A stretch of DNA of 64,000 nt from Cladobotryum mycophilum. Its lineage: Eukaryota; Ascomycota; Sordariomycetes; Hypocreales; Hypocreaceae. Made by a program: the position numbers and the translations under genes. Positions 35,465 through 47,974 of the stretch are shown here, one piece after another. The notes beneath the pieces were generated by a model. That model was not told the DNA's origin and ran no database searches. It worked only from the letters and a program-made list of their open reading frames with translations. The stretch covers positions 1 to 64,000 of the forward strand of contig JAVFKD010000010.1 of the NCBI GenBank assembly GCA_036429605.1. Reading direction: 5' to 3'. Position 1 is the first letter of the stretch, and each line of letters begins with the position of its first letter.

Positions 35465-35881
35465 CAGTGGATTAAGGCAATATTAAATAATAAGTAAAAA
35501 TATTATAATTCTAGTATTAAATACTAATAAGAAATAAGATTATTAATAACTAATTAAATATATAAAAAAATATAAACTAATATATATAATAATTAAGTTT
35601 ATTATAATCTAAATAAATATAAGATTCTATTTTAATAAAAATAAACTAATAATCTAATAATTATAATAAATCAAGTTAATCCTATTTAAGCTATTATATA
35701 TACTCGAATCGATCTTATTTAAGCTATTAAATATACTTAAATTAATCTTATTTAAGCTAATTATAATTAATTATATTACCCAGGGTTTTACTATAGTTAT
35801 ATTTCTAATTAATAACTTATATAAATATTATTAAAAATAAATCTAGTTTTATAAATAATATAAGTATATCAGGTCATTATA
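35465..35881 (-). repeat. LINE target duplication (right) and inner part of the left gypsy LTR
   Basis: 35465-35478 repeats 29505-29518. 35479-35881 continues the LTR interrupted at 29518 and ends CAGGTCATTATA, matching the end of the right LTR (CAGGTCGTTATA at 42718-42729). Confidence 0.85.
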
Positions 35882-38800
35882 CATTACTCCTTTTCTTATA
35901 GTCTTATTCTTAAGATCCATTAGTTCTTATATAAATACCTACGTTTTTCCTCTTTTTTTTTAGGCTTATTTTTCTTTTTTATAAGTCTTATTTCTTTTGG
36001 TTTTATAATATCAAAACAAATAGTAAAAATAATTAATTTTATTTAAAAAAAATAAGTATTTAGAATTTTATAAGATTTATTATATTAATTAATCTTAAAA
36101 TATTTTCTTATTCTTTTTATATTATTAATAAATAAAAATATATTATTATTAAAAGTAAAGCTTATTATAAAACTTATATTAAAAAACATTATATTAAATA
36201 TAATACTAATAATAATAATATTTTTATTTATAAATAATTTAATTTTTTTTAATATATTTTAATATTTTCTAAATAATTATATTATTTATACTAAAAACAA
36301 TTTAGTTTTTTAATATAAAACTATAAAACAAGATCTTATTACTATAATAGCTAAATTATAAAAAATTAATAAATAAAAGAAATTATTATATACTAAAGTA
36401 ATAAATATAATTATATATAAAATAAATATTTTTAATAAATTAAAGAAAAAAGAATATTATAAGATAGAATCTATCCTTAATACCTTTTTAATTAATTCTG
36501 TAATTAATTTATTAATTAGGTTTAATTAATAATTATTTTTTATTAATCCTTTAAGCCTAAATTCTAGTAAAATTATTACAAAATCGTCTAGGAGTAAGCT
36601 AAATACTCGATAGGCTTTTAAGTATTCTTTATTTCTATATAATTTTTTTATTTTACTAAGTATTAGTATTTTTTATTTTTAAAGTATATAACTAAGATTA
36701 ATTTAACTTTATATTTTTTTTTATTAAAAGTACTTTTATAAGATTATAAATAATCTTTTTAATATTTTTATTAATTAATATTTTTTTAAATAAAGAAATA
36801 TAAAAGACTAAGTATATTTATATTTTTTTTAATAATAAAAGTTTATAATTAATGTTTAAAATAATCTTTTTAATTAAATAAGGTTTTAATTTTTTAAAGT
36901 TTAATTTATTATTTAATTATATTATTTTAATATTTATATTTTTTTACCTAATATATAATAAAATAAATAAATTATATCTTTTTCCTTAAAAATTAATCTT
37001 TTTAATTTATTCTTATTTATATATTTTTTTATTTTTTTATAGACTAATATAAATTATACTTTTATTATTTAATATAAATCTTTTATTTTATTTACTTTAA
37101 TTATAACTTTATCTATAATTATTTTATCTTTAGATATTTTATATACCTCTAGGTTATAGCTAAAATTAGTATATATAAGACTTAAGCCTATAGATTCTAA
37201 TATATTAATATTATAAGTAATCTATATTAGTAATAATAATTCTATTTAATTAATTTATTTAAAATTAATATAATAATATAAATATCCTTTAATAATCTAA
37301 TTAATTCGTTTAGTTTATCTATTAGTTTATAGGTAATAAGTTATATTAAGCTTATAATTAATATCTAATTATTTAGTTAATCTTTATTAGAATTTAAATA
37401 TAAAGACTAATCCTTAGTCTAAGATAATTTTTTTAAGCAAAAGATGAATATTTGTAATTATATATAAAAATATATATATAAATTCTTTTATGTTTATAGT
37501 TTTTTAGTATAGTAAAAAATAAGTTTATTTTATAAGTTTATTAATAATTATAAAAATACTATTATATTTAATCTTTATAATAGGTTTAATTAATATAAAT
37601 AGTTTTATAATAAAATCTAATATAACTATTTTTTATAATTTTTAAGGTATTAATAATAATTAAATTCACTTATATAATTTATACTTTAAAGCTTTTATTT
37701 AATTATATATAATATATATTAAAATAATCTTTTAAATATATTATTTTATTTTATAAAAATTAAAGTGTTATTTAATTTATTTAAGTATTTTTTATATTTT
37801 TTTATATTTATATAAAAAGTATTAATAGATTTTTTTAATAAAGTTTTTTTAAAGTTTTAAAAGAATTTAAATTTTATTTTTATATTATTATAGTTTTTTA
37901 TTATTTATAATAAGTCTTTTAAGAAATTTATCTTTTTTTAGGTTTTATAATATTCTTTAATATAATAGATCTAAGTATTATTATTCTTGATTTAAAATAT
38001 AGTATTTAATATATACTATATATAATATTTTTTAAAATAATATCTAGGATTTATCTTATTATAATTATTTTACTTTAATTATAATTTATTTATTTATTTA
38101 AAGTATTAATTTTATTATTCTTTAATTTTTTTTAATAAATAAAAATATAATTAAATTTTAATAAATATTTAATATATTTAATTTAATATTTATTAAGTTA
38201 TTATATTATAGTAAAATATAAAATATTATTATAATCTATATAAACCTTAACTTTATATTTACTTTTAAGAAGATAATATTTTTATTTTTTAAAAACTAAA
38301 ATAATTACTAAAAACTTTTTATTATAAATAAAATAAAATAATTTAATATTATATAAAACTTATAAATAAAATATAATTAGTTATAGTTTATTATTTTTAT
38401 TTTATTATTTAAGTTAAGCTTTTAATCTAAAATTAAAAAAATCTATTTTAAGTTTTATTTTTTTTTAAGTTAAATATTATAACGTAATCCACAAGCGAGC
38501 GGACCACACAAGCGAGCGGACCACCTTGTATAATTGCTTTTTATATTATATTTAACCCCCTGCTAAAACATTAAGCTTTTGATAAAAATTAATAAAATTT
38601 TATATATATATTTATTAATATATAATATTAAAATAAAAACTTTTTTATATTTTATATAATTTTATTTAAAAAGTTATTATAAGTTTTTTATATAAGATAT
38701 TTTATAATTTTAAATTTAAAATAACATATTAAATAAAATTATAAAAAGTTTAAGAAAAATACTATCTTATTATTATATAATAATCTATTTATATATATAA

Positions 38801-41800
38801 TTTTATTAAATTTTATTAAAAACTGATAGTTTTTACAAGGGGGTTAAAAACAGTGTTTTATATGTGTTTTATAGATGGTCCGCTCGCTTGTGTGGTCCGC
38901 TCGCTTGTGGATTACGTTAAGTATTAGATTTTTTATAATTAAAGCTTTAATTTATTTAAAAGCTTATTATATTTTTTTTATTTATATAAATATTTAATCT
39001 TTTTTAATTAACTTATAAAATAAGTATATAATTTTATTATAGTTTTTTATAAAATATTAATAATAATTAATAAAACCTAAAAAACTTTAAATCTTTTTAA
39101 TAATATTTAACTTAAATTAGTTTTATATAGTTTTAACTTTAATAAAGTTTATATATATTTTATTTAATATAATAATATATTTAAAAAAAATAATTTATTA
39201 AATATAAAATTTATATTTTTTTAATTTAATTAAAAGTTTTATTTTTTATAGTTTAATAAGTATTTAATATATATATTATTTATATTTTTTAAGTATATTT
39301 AAAAAAATTAAAATATTATTAAAATAAATTATTATAAAAATATTAAAATATTCCTTAAGTATATTATTAATTATCTTTTAAAATATTATAAAAGTATTTA
39401 TTAATTTAAAAAATATAATAAAATATTTAAATAGTCTAAATTTAATATAAAAAACTATTATTATTTTTTTTTTATATAAATAAGATTATATATTTTTTTT
39501 AAGTTAAGTATAATAAACTATTTTTTATCTTAAAAATAATTTTATAATTCTATAATTAAGAGTAATAGAATATAGTCTTTAAATATAATTTTATTAAATT
39601 ATTAATAGTTTATAATTAACTATAGTTTTTTATTTTTTTTAAAATAAATATTATAGGATATTCTATTTTTAATATTAATAGTTTAATAAAACCTTTAGCT
39701 AATATTTTATTAATTTATTTTTAAAATGCTATAAGTTTTTTTTTATTAAAGTTATAGATTTTACAAAACATAGAGTTAGTTTTGTTTTTTAGGATAATCT
39801 TATGATCCTATTAGCTATATTCTAGTAACCTTATATTAAAAGTCTTTTAAAATAGTTTCTTATAGTGTTTATATTTATTAGGAATATTTTTAAGTCTTTT
39901 AATAAAGGTTTTTTTTTATCTAAGGGTAATCTTTTTTTAAAAACTTATTAAATTCTTTAAATATCTTTTATAAAAAAATAATAATTTTATAAGTTTTTTA
40001 TTTTTAATCTTTTTCTTATATAGGTTTTATTTCTTTTAGTAATTAATTAAGCAAGGTATTTTATGTTTTTTTTTAATATTTTACTTAAAGGTTTTTTTTT
40101 TAAGTTTATTACTCTATTATTAAATCCTTATAAAATCTTATATTTTATATTTATTCCTAATTAAAACCTTTACTTTTATTTTAGTAAAATTAACTAATCC
40201 TTTAATTAATAAAAAAATTATTATTCTATAACCAAAGATATTTTAAAATTATATTATACTTATTAAGATCTATTAAATTATAGAAAATAAGTTTTTTATA
40301 CTTTTAGATTTTAATAAAAGAATAATTAATTTTTATATTAATCTATTCTCTATTATAAAAGAAAATTCTTTTTTTAATATAATAAAATAAATATAATTTA
40401 TATTTTAGTTTTTTTCTAAAGTAATTATAAATAATTTATAGCTTTAAAAAATATATAGTTACTTATTATTTTACTATTTATTAATATAATAAAATAATAT
40501 CCTTTAATTTACAGTTTTACTATTAAATAGAGCTATTTATAATAGTTTCTATTTATAAAATTAAAAGATCTTACTCAGTGGTTATCCTATAACCCTTTTA
40601 TAAATAATTAATCTTATTTTTTACTTTTAGGTTATAGATTTTATAAGTTATTATATTATCTTTAACGTCTAGTATATTTTATAACTTATATTACCTTTAT
40701 CAATCTCCTAGGTTTTCTTTATAAATTTAAACATTAAAGCCTTATTTAAATAATTCCTAGGTAATTTTTATAATAAGGTATTCTTATATAATTACTATTA
40801 GTTTAAATATTTATTAATACTAATCTATAAGTTTAATTTTGTAATATTTTTTATATATAAGTTTAATATAATTTTAATAATATATATTTTAATAATTAGC
40901 CTATAAAGATTTATTATATTATAGACTACTTTAATATTCTAGGATTTCTTTTATTATAGGTTTTTTTTTAAATAAATAAATTATTAATATTATTAATAAA
41001 GGTTTTTTAATTAATAATTATTTTTATAAGATATTATATTTATATTAATAATTAGTTTATAAATATTAAATAATATTATTAAATTCCTTTTAATAAATCT
41101 TATTAATCTTTTCTTTTACTATATTCTTATTTAAGTATATTAACTTATTAAAAAAGCTTTAAGTATTAGCTTATATTATCTTTTAAACTTTAATAAATTA
41201 AACATTTATCTTTAAAACATATTATCTAGCTTATTAAGGTATAGTCTATAATTAATTATTATTTAATAATAGTATTAACTTATTTTTTTTCTAGCTTAAA
41301 GGCTAGCTTTTATATACCTTTTTTTATTCTTTTTAAAAGATTTATAATCCTTAAAAAAATATCCTATTTTACTATAATTATAGTATTTTACTTTTTTTCC
41401 TTTTAGGTTATATTAAGATCTATTTAACCTAGCTTATTATTATTATTTTTAATAATATAATTATTTTTAGGTTTTTAATAAATTTTATTTTTTTATTTTT
41501 ATTTATAATAAGTATATTATTAATTATTAATTCTAATAACTATTTTAATATACTTTATAAGAGTATTTAATAAGTCTTTCTTAAAGAGTTTATTTTTAAT
41601 GTTTTTTTTAATCTTTAATAAAACTAATCTATTAATAGTTTATTATCCTAATCAAGTTTTAAAACAGCTTATTTAAATATAATAGTATAATCTAAGGCTA
41701 ATTCTTTTTAATAAAAGTTTTAAAGTAATTATTTTTTTTCTTTTTATTAATAGTTCTAAATACTTTTTTAAATTCTTTAATAAATTTATTAAAGTCTTTA

Positions 41801-42254
41801 AAAATTTATTTTATTTATTTATTTTTTTACTTTTTAGGTTATTATAATAATTTCTTATGATAGATTTAAATTATTTTTTAATAAATCCTTTTATATAAAT
41901 ATATATATAAATTACTTTTATATGATTCTTTTTAAAGCGTTAAAAATAATAATTATAATAAGTTTTTAAGTTTATAATAAAAACCTAAAAAAATATTATT
42001 CTAGGTTTTTTAGAAAATAATCCTAGGTCTTTTAGTCTAAGAATCTCTTTAATATCTTTTTCTTATTTTTCGTTTATTCTTTTCTTAAGTTACTAATTTA
42101 TAACTAAAAATATCTTATTCTTTTCTTTAACTTTATTAAATAATATAATTAATTATATTAGAATAAATACCTAAAATAATTATTATTCTTTATTAGTTAT
42201 AATACTTAATATTACTTAAAGTTATAATAATCCACTAAATAAAAATCATTAATA
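35882..42254 (-). pseudogene. Internal region of the second gypsy element, pol relic
   Basis: No ORF survives; sequence is almost wholly T/A. Correspondence with the first element is recognisable on the reverse strand in several blocks, for example the 5' leader at 42030-42250 versus 16590-16800, and RT/integrase blocks around 39000-39900 and 37000-37600. The MITE at 38482-38917 interrupts it. Confidence 0.7.
38482..38917. mobile_element. MITE of the Fot1-like family, with an inner palindrome
   Basis: 436 bp with the same 43-bp TIRs as the element at 26067 (38482-38524 and 38875-38917, one mismatch at the inner edge) and TA on both sides (38480-38481, 38918-38919). It is far too short for a transposase, so it would depend on one supplied in trans. 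Inside, a second inverted repeat (TTTAACCCCCTG.. at about 38549 against ..CAAGGGGGTTAAA at about 38837-38850) makes most of the interior a large imperfect palindrome, possibly a second MITE nested in the first. The TIRs carry little RIP although the host element is saturated. Confidence 0.8.
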
Positions 42255-42729
42255 TATAATATTCCAGGCATTTCCTAATAAAAATAACCTAAATTATATT
42301 ATTTAATATTAGTAATAAATTAAAATAATATTAAACAATAAGTAAAAGTATTATAGTTCTAGTATTAAATATTAATAATAAATAATATTATTAATAACTA
42401 ATTAAATATATAAAAAAATATAAATTAATATATATAATAATTAAGTTTATTATAATTTAAATAAATATAACATTTTATTTTAATAAAAATAAATTAATAA
42501 TCTAATAGTTATAATAGATTAAGTTAATCCTATTCAAGCTATTATATATACTTGAATTGATTTTATTTAAGCTATCGAATATACTTAAGTTAATCTTATT
42601 TAAGCTAATTATAATTAACTATGTTACCTAGGGTTTTACTATGGTTATGTTTTTAATTAATAGCTTATATAAGTATCATTAAAAGTGGGTCTAGTTCTAT
42701 GGATAATATAAGTGTGTCAGGTCGTTATA
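42255..42729 (-). repeat. Right (5') LTR of the second gypsy element
   Basis: 475 bp from TATAATATTCCAGGCATTTCC to CAGGTCGTTATA, followed by the AATAT duplication. It is the better preserved partner of the LINE-split LTR. Confidence 0.9.
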
Positions 42730-44221
42730 AATATTAAATATTTTATTACTTAATATTTAAAAGGAATTAATAATATAACTAAAATATAAAAAAAATATTA
42801 ATTAAAATAAATCTTATAGTTTTAGTTAAAACTATAAATATAAAATGAAATTTCTTTTTTATATTTTTATAATAATATATAAGTAAAAGCCTATTGAAAT
42901 ATATATAAGTTTAAATACTAGTATTAAATTTAATTTTATTAATATAACTTTTATAAAAATTAATAACTATAATAAATACTAATATAAATATTAAAATTAA
43001 AAGCTATAAGAAAATTAAAAATTCTTTAATATAATATATAAAATATGTTATTAAAAACTATTAATTTTAAAATATAATTAAAGAATTTATATATATATAT
43101 ATATATAATAATTAATTAAAGTTTTATTTTAAAAAGAGTTTAATATTTTTTAAAATATTTATTATTATAAATCTATAAATTATTTAAACTAAATTTAAAA
43201 ACAATAGTTTAAATATTAATAGTATAATATAAAAGTCTGTTAATTATATAAATTTTAATTATTGTATAAGAATAAAATATATATTTTTATAATAATTTAA
43301 TTAAAAAGATATTTATTTTTTATTAATTAAAATAAAATAATATATTAGTAAAAGTATAATAAAATCCTAAAAGAATTATATATTTATAATAATATATTTA
43401 ATAAAAAATAAATAAATATATTATTATAGTATAAACCTATTAATTATATTATTAAACTATTATTAAATATTATAGTATTCTATAGTAATATTCTTTTTAA
43501 ATAAAAATAAAAAGATTAAGGAAATATATTAATAAAGATTTAATAAAACAATAAATTAAACTTTTAAAAAATCTTATAAATATATTAATTTTACTTATAT
43601 TAATAAACAACAATTCTTTATGCTTTTGCGTTGATTATTATGCTTTTGATGGGATTATGGGTAGAGCTTGACATTTCTGTTAATTTTAAAAACTTTAAAT
43701 TATATTTAAAAAGCCTAATATATTATAAAAATTAATATTAAAAATATCTATTCTTAAATTTAAATTTAAAAGACTTATAGATAGAAAACTATTTTTTAAA
43801 CTTTATATAGCTATTTTAAATATTTAATTATACTTTTTAAACTAATTAATATACTTATAACCTTTTAATATTATATTTATAAGATATTCAATGGTTTATT
43901 AACTACTATTTATATAATATATTTTAATAATATTCTTATCTTTTTAAAGACTAAAAAATATAGATAAAATATATTAAATAAGTCTTAGAAAAACTATATA
44001 GTATTAAATTATATATTAAGCTATTTAACTATATATTTTACTAGAATAATATAAAGTTTTTTAGGTTTATTTTATTAAACACTAATGTATTAATAGATTT
44101 AAATTGAATAGAAACTATTATATTATAATTAAAGCTAAGCTTATTTAAAAATATTTAAGGCAGATCTCGGACTTTTAGCTACTTCAAGGTTTCATGGACA
44201 TCCGACTTAACACCTACAGAG
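42730..44221. other. AT-rich, RIP-like block
   Basis: No gene or clear repeat family. A small GC-richer patch at about 43615-43675 (TGCTTTTGCGTTGATT..) has no recognised identity. The change to normal composition at about 44155-44165 is abrupt. Confidence 0.5.
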
Positions 44222-44293
44222 AGCCATGGCTAAGGAGTCAAGATGCAAGTCCAGCTTCCGGACCATCCTCTTCTCTACCACTGGGTCAATTGC
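44222..44293 (-). pseudogene. N-terminal scrap of a major-facilitator transporter
   Basis: Minus-strand translation gives about 24 residues, AIDPVVEKRMVRKLDLHL and on, the conserved cytoplasmic lead-in to helix 1 of fungal MFS permeases (anion/allantoate-type). The frame then hits stops, and no transmembrane segments follow. Only this short similarity supports it. Confidence 0.4.
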
Positions 44294-45169
44294 ATTCTGC
44301 TAAGCGATAATGTTCTCATTCTGAACATGCGCGGCTACTTTCTCAGTATCCGCATTGTGCATCGATTGATCTGACGCGTGCTGAGGCGCAGTTTTTGCTC
44401 CAAACAATCCCTTCATGTCACTCTATTCGCGTGCCGTCCGTCTCTCCAGGTTCGCGTTTGCCTGGTTCGTCTCACGCCTCACGCAGTTATTGGCTTACGG
44501 GAATGAGGAGGGCTTGCTTGCGTTTGTGGGACTCGGGCATAAACAGGAGCGATTCCTCATTGGTGAGAGCAGTTCTCCTACAGGGCGAAGCAACAGGCTG
44601 GACCTGGCTAAGGCGTTTTTGCTCCGCATTCTGGCTGATTGGCTGACAGTGTTTCATATTTTCCGAGGCGTGCTGCGAATCTGCTGGTATGATGTGACGA
44701 GTTACATAGTGTGTAACCACCCATTCCGTGGTGTGACGAACCGCCGTGGATGGATGCTATCGCACGATTAGGCAACCGATTAGGCTGATAAGCGAATCGC
44801 GGCAGTTCCAATATCGTGACGGGGTGCCAACTGTGTATAGGACGCCAGCTGTATTGGTCCGTGGCACTGATATACAGGCAAGAGTTCTCCGGGGCCAGCA
44901 GTTAGGCGTAGCTTAGGCCGCTCTGCATGCGATGACAACTCACTCTGCATGTTAGGTAACTGAGGCGGATCGCTTCAACGACGGAGGCCTGAGTCTAATT
45001 CATCCATCCGTTGTAATAGGAAAAAAGACAAAGTATTTCCTCGCTGCATTTCACCGCGTTTTATTTCATTCATTACAACAATTGAGCGAACATTTCTAGC
45101 GTTGAACATCTTTTTTATCGTTTTTGTTACAGCAAACCCTCCCAAACCAGCTGCCCCTGAGACGTCATC
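44294..45169. other. Upstream region of the ankyrin gene; no supported gene
   Basis: Normal base composition. Overlapping 77-118-codon ORFs occupy 44395-44811 on both strands, but none shows a domain, codon bias or intron structure. The last 150 bp before the ATG at 45170 are probably its 5' UTR/promoter. Confidence 0.45.
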
Positions 45170-47389
45170 ATGGCGTCGACGCCGAACATGACAGTGAAGC
45201 CAATTGTCGTAGCTTTAATGGGCGTCCGAGGTCGCGACCGCCGTCTTTTCTGCGACACCATCGTCGAAAGCCTGCCGTCACCAATTAGCGATGGCCCAGT
45301 CACTCAATCATCCTGTGTTGTCAAAGGTACTCTGGGAGGGACCCCAGTTTGGCTGATAGACAGTCCGTCAAATGTGGAATCAGACGCTGAGCTCCTCCGA
45401 ACCATTCGGAAAGAGCTTGAAGCCGCCCAAGGCCCAGGGAAAACTGAGGTTCATGGCGTTATTTATTTACAAAACATACAAAAGGCAATCACCCCAAGGA
45501 CCGCCAACAAAAATGCAACCACCTTCAACAAATTATTGACGCCGGCTTTCCGAAGCAATGTCGTTATCGTTACTACACCTTCTCTACAACAGAGATTACC
45601 AGTGCCCACCAGGCGGCCAAGCGTTGATGCATACTCATCGATCAAGCCAGGCCATCATGCGGAGGCTAGTCTGCAGAACACCTACTCTATGTTTTTGCCT
45701 CAAGTCATCATCCGCAAGATCAAAGACTCCAGGGACGACGAGCACGTATATCACAGAATTCTGCAAGAGTTCATTACCAAAATCAAGGGACGGATCCAAG
45801 AGGGCGAGCTGGTGCCGCCGCCATCACCACCTCGCAATGCCTTGACGCCAGAACAGTTATCGGGCATCGTCGACGAAAAGGATGAGGAAATAGCAAGCCT
45901 GTGGGACGTCATTCAGGCTTTGACTAAGGTGTGCGACAGACAAACGTCGGATCTGCAAAATCAGAAAGACACAATGCAAACCATGAGCGAACAACTTGCA
46001 CAGACAAATAGGCAAGTCCAGCAGTTGACGACCAAGTTTGATCAACAGTACGCCAAGCTATTCAGCGAGTATGATAGCATACGGCAAGATCACAGCTTTG
46101 AGCAAGACCACCTCAAGAGCAGGTTCGGCAGCTTAGAGCAGGACCACAAAACAACAATCGAGCGATTACAGAAGCAGATTGTTACGGGATTGGAACAACA
46201 GAAGATCAATTGGGGAGTTGCATTGGCCACCATGCAGAAACAGTACAGCAACGAGCAAGGCGACTTTGACACCAAACTCGAGAAGCTGGAGCAGAATCAC
46301 AGCGAATCACAACAGCAATTGAAGGCAGAATGGGAGCATTTGACCGCCAAATGGACCGCAGAGTCCACCAGCATCCGGAAAATACACAACACCGAGCGCC
46401 AGGACCTTATCGCTAGATTAGGTGCCTTGAAACAGGACCAGACAGACTTAGAGCGACGATTAATGTCGGAGCTCGAGGAGCAGAAAATCGAGTATGCTCA
46501 ACGTAGCATTGACAGCTTGAGCATTCGACAGAGGAGCAACTCCGAACAACAAGACCTGACCGCTAAACTCATCAAATTGGAGCAAGACTATAAAAATCTT
46601 CGCCAGGAACTCGCGATGGGGCTGGAGCAACAAAAGGCTAAGTGGGATACTGAAGCCCAAGACATTCGACAGGCATGCGAGTCAGAACACCGAAACTTCA
46701 GCGTTCTCCTCGGCAAAATGGAAACCGACCAAAAGTCATCGCAGCAAACGCTGACAGGGGACCTTGAGCACCAGAGGATCGAGTGGGGCACCGAGGTTAG
46801 GAACATACGCCATAAGTGCGATTGCGAGACCCAAAGTCTCAGTGTTAAGCTTGGAAATCTGCAGTCCGAGCAGGAAGGGTTGCAGCAGCAGTTGGTCGAG
46901 CTCTTAGATCAAAGAGACAAGTACGACACAAGTAGCATGCGACCTAACTTTGAGAACGACCTAGAAACAATAGTCGCGACAATCACCAAGCTAGAGCAAG
47001 ATCACTCAACACTGGAGAGGCAGGTCGATAACTGGCGACGAAACACCGAGTTGGAGGCACAAACCCCCAAGCAGCTCTCAAAGTCGTTCCTTAACACCCT
47101 CGACTCCAAGGGCGAGTTTCCACTGTATAGAGCCGCAGCCGAAGGACGATACGGAGAGTCGCAATGCCTTTTGGAGCAGGGCGCGGATCCGTGCTTGCGA
47201 ACGCCGCATCGCTGGACATCGCTGCATTGGGCGGCTGCGAATGGGCACCCGAGGGTTGTGCGGTTGCTGCTCGACTATGGCGCCGATGTTAATGCGGCAT
47301 CTGATACCGGGAGGACGCCGCTGAGCATGGCCAAGACGGAGGAGATTAGAAGTTTATTAGAGGGACACGGAGGGAAAGAATTCTCATAA
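45170..47389 (+). CDS. Pseudo-GTPase / repeated coiled coil / ankyrin protein
   Basis: 739 residues, single exon. Residues 1-215 look like an AIG1/septin-like G domain: beta-strand VVALMGVRGRDRRLF sits where a P-loop GxxGxGKS/T should be but has no Lys-Ser/Thr, and VWLIDSPS stands where DTPG is expected, followed by VHGVIYLQNI and NVVIVTTPS strands. So it probably does not bind GTP normally. Residues about 230-640 form a long coiled coil built of about six tandem units of 43-57 residues, each with an LxxLEQDxxxxxQQL...LEQQKxxW...IR pattern. Residues about 660-735 contain ankyrin repeats (PLYRAAAEG, TSLHWAAANGHPRVVRLLLDYGADVNA, TPLSMAK). The layout recalls fungal regulatory or NLR-like multi-domain proteins. 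Role unknown, perhaps an oligomerising sensor (inference). Confidence 0.75.
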   Translation: MASTPNMTVKPIVVALMGVRGRDRRLFCDTIVESLPSPISDGPVTQSSCVVKGTLGGTPVWLIDSPSNVESDAELLRTIRKELEAAQGPGKTEVHGVIYLQNIQKAITPRTANKNATTFNKLLTPAFRSNVVIVTTPSLQQRLPVPTRRPSVDAYSSIKPGHHAEASLQNTYSMFLPQVIIRKIKDSRDDEHVYHRILQEFITKIKGRIQEGELVPPPSPPRNALTPEQLSGIVDEKDEEIASLWDVIQALTKVCDRQTSDLQNQKDTMQTMSEQLAQTNRQVQQLTTKFDQQYAKLFSEYDSIRQDHSFEQDHLKSRFGSLEQDHKTTIERLQKQIVTGLEQQKINWGVALATMQKQYSNEQGDFDTKLEKLEQNHSESQQQLKAEWEHLTAKWTAESTSIRKIHNTERQDLIARLGALKQDQTDLERRLMSELEEQKIEYAQRSIDSLSIRQRSNSEQQDLTAKLIKLEQDYKNLRQELAMGLEQQKAKWDTEAQDIRQACESEHRNFSVLLGKMETDQKSSQQTLTGDLEHQRIEWGTEVRNIRHKCDCETQSLSVKLGNLQSEQEGLQQQLVELLDQRDKYDTSSMRPNFENDLETIVATITKLEQDHSTLERQVDNWRRNTELEAQTPKQLSKSFLNTLDSKGEFPLYRAAAEGRYGESQCLLEQGADPCLRTPHRWTSLHWAAANGHPRVVRLLLDYGADVNAASDTGRTPLSMAKTEEIRSLLEGHGGKEFS

Positions 47390-47974
47390 CGGTAGCTACG
47401 TATATATAGATAGTATGAACTCTTCTGGAATTTTAACAGTTCAATTCACATCTATCGTTTCCACGCTGTTTTAAACCCTGTTTAAGTATAGAAGATAGGA
47501 AAACGTTGTCAATCTCTAGGCTACATATACTAGTGATTATGTAAATTAATTAGAGGTGAATTCCGCGGAGCTATACCACATGTCGTATAAAATAGTGATA
47601 TGACCTAGGTAGACATAAAATGTCGCATCTGAAAGGTCCAAGAAGCTCTTTCCACAAGTTCCTTTTATCTTCGCTTAACGGCGGTTGGTCCTGAGTCGCC
47701 CGGTCTCACTAATGGACCCTTCCAATTAGGTCATATGGACAATAAGCTATTTGGTTACCTAGTACCTACTCATACGGACATACAGGTGGTATGATTATAA
47801 TAATGGGGTATCAATTGCACTGAGTGACCATATCGCTTTAGGAAAACGATTCGCACATGGTGTTATGATAGAAGATAAGTAGGAAAATAAGTAGTGAGTA
47901 TCTGTTATCAGAAACCTGAATCCAAAAGCACTTGTATTTATCTACGTGAGAGAATTCGAGAGCTAGACTAAAAT
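47390..47974. other. Intergenic, convergent 3' ends
   Basis: 585 bp between the stops of the ankyrin gene (plus) and gene A (minus). It should hold both terminators; nothing else recognised. Confidence 0.5.

Larger units (their letters stand above)
29447..42729 (-). mobile_element. Second RIP-degraded gypsy element, minus strand, with nested insertions
   Basis: Two 475-bp LTRs in direct orientation: the left one split as 29447-29518 plus 35479-35881, the right one at 42255-42729. Both are flanked by AATAT (29442-29446, 42730-42734), a 5-bp target duplication. Lengths agree only after removing the LINE and one copy of its duplication. The interior (35882-42254) reads on minus and is even more AT-rich than the first element; blocks corresponding to the 5' leader (about 42030-42250), RT (about 39000-39900) and integrase (about 37000-37600) can be matched by eye to the reverse complement of the first element. 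Interior also carries the MITE at 38482-38917. Confidence 0.85.

Noticed and set aside
44395..44811. Overlapping ORFs upstream of the ankyrin gene
   Set aside because: ORFs on both strands in several frames, no recognisable domain; recorded as unsupported.
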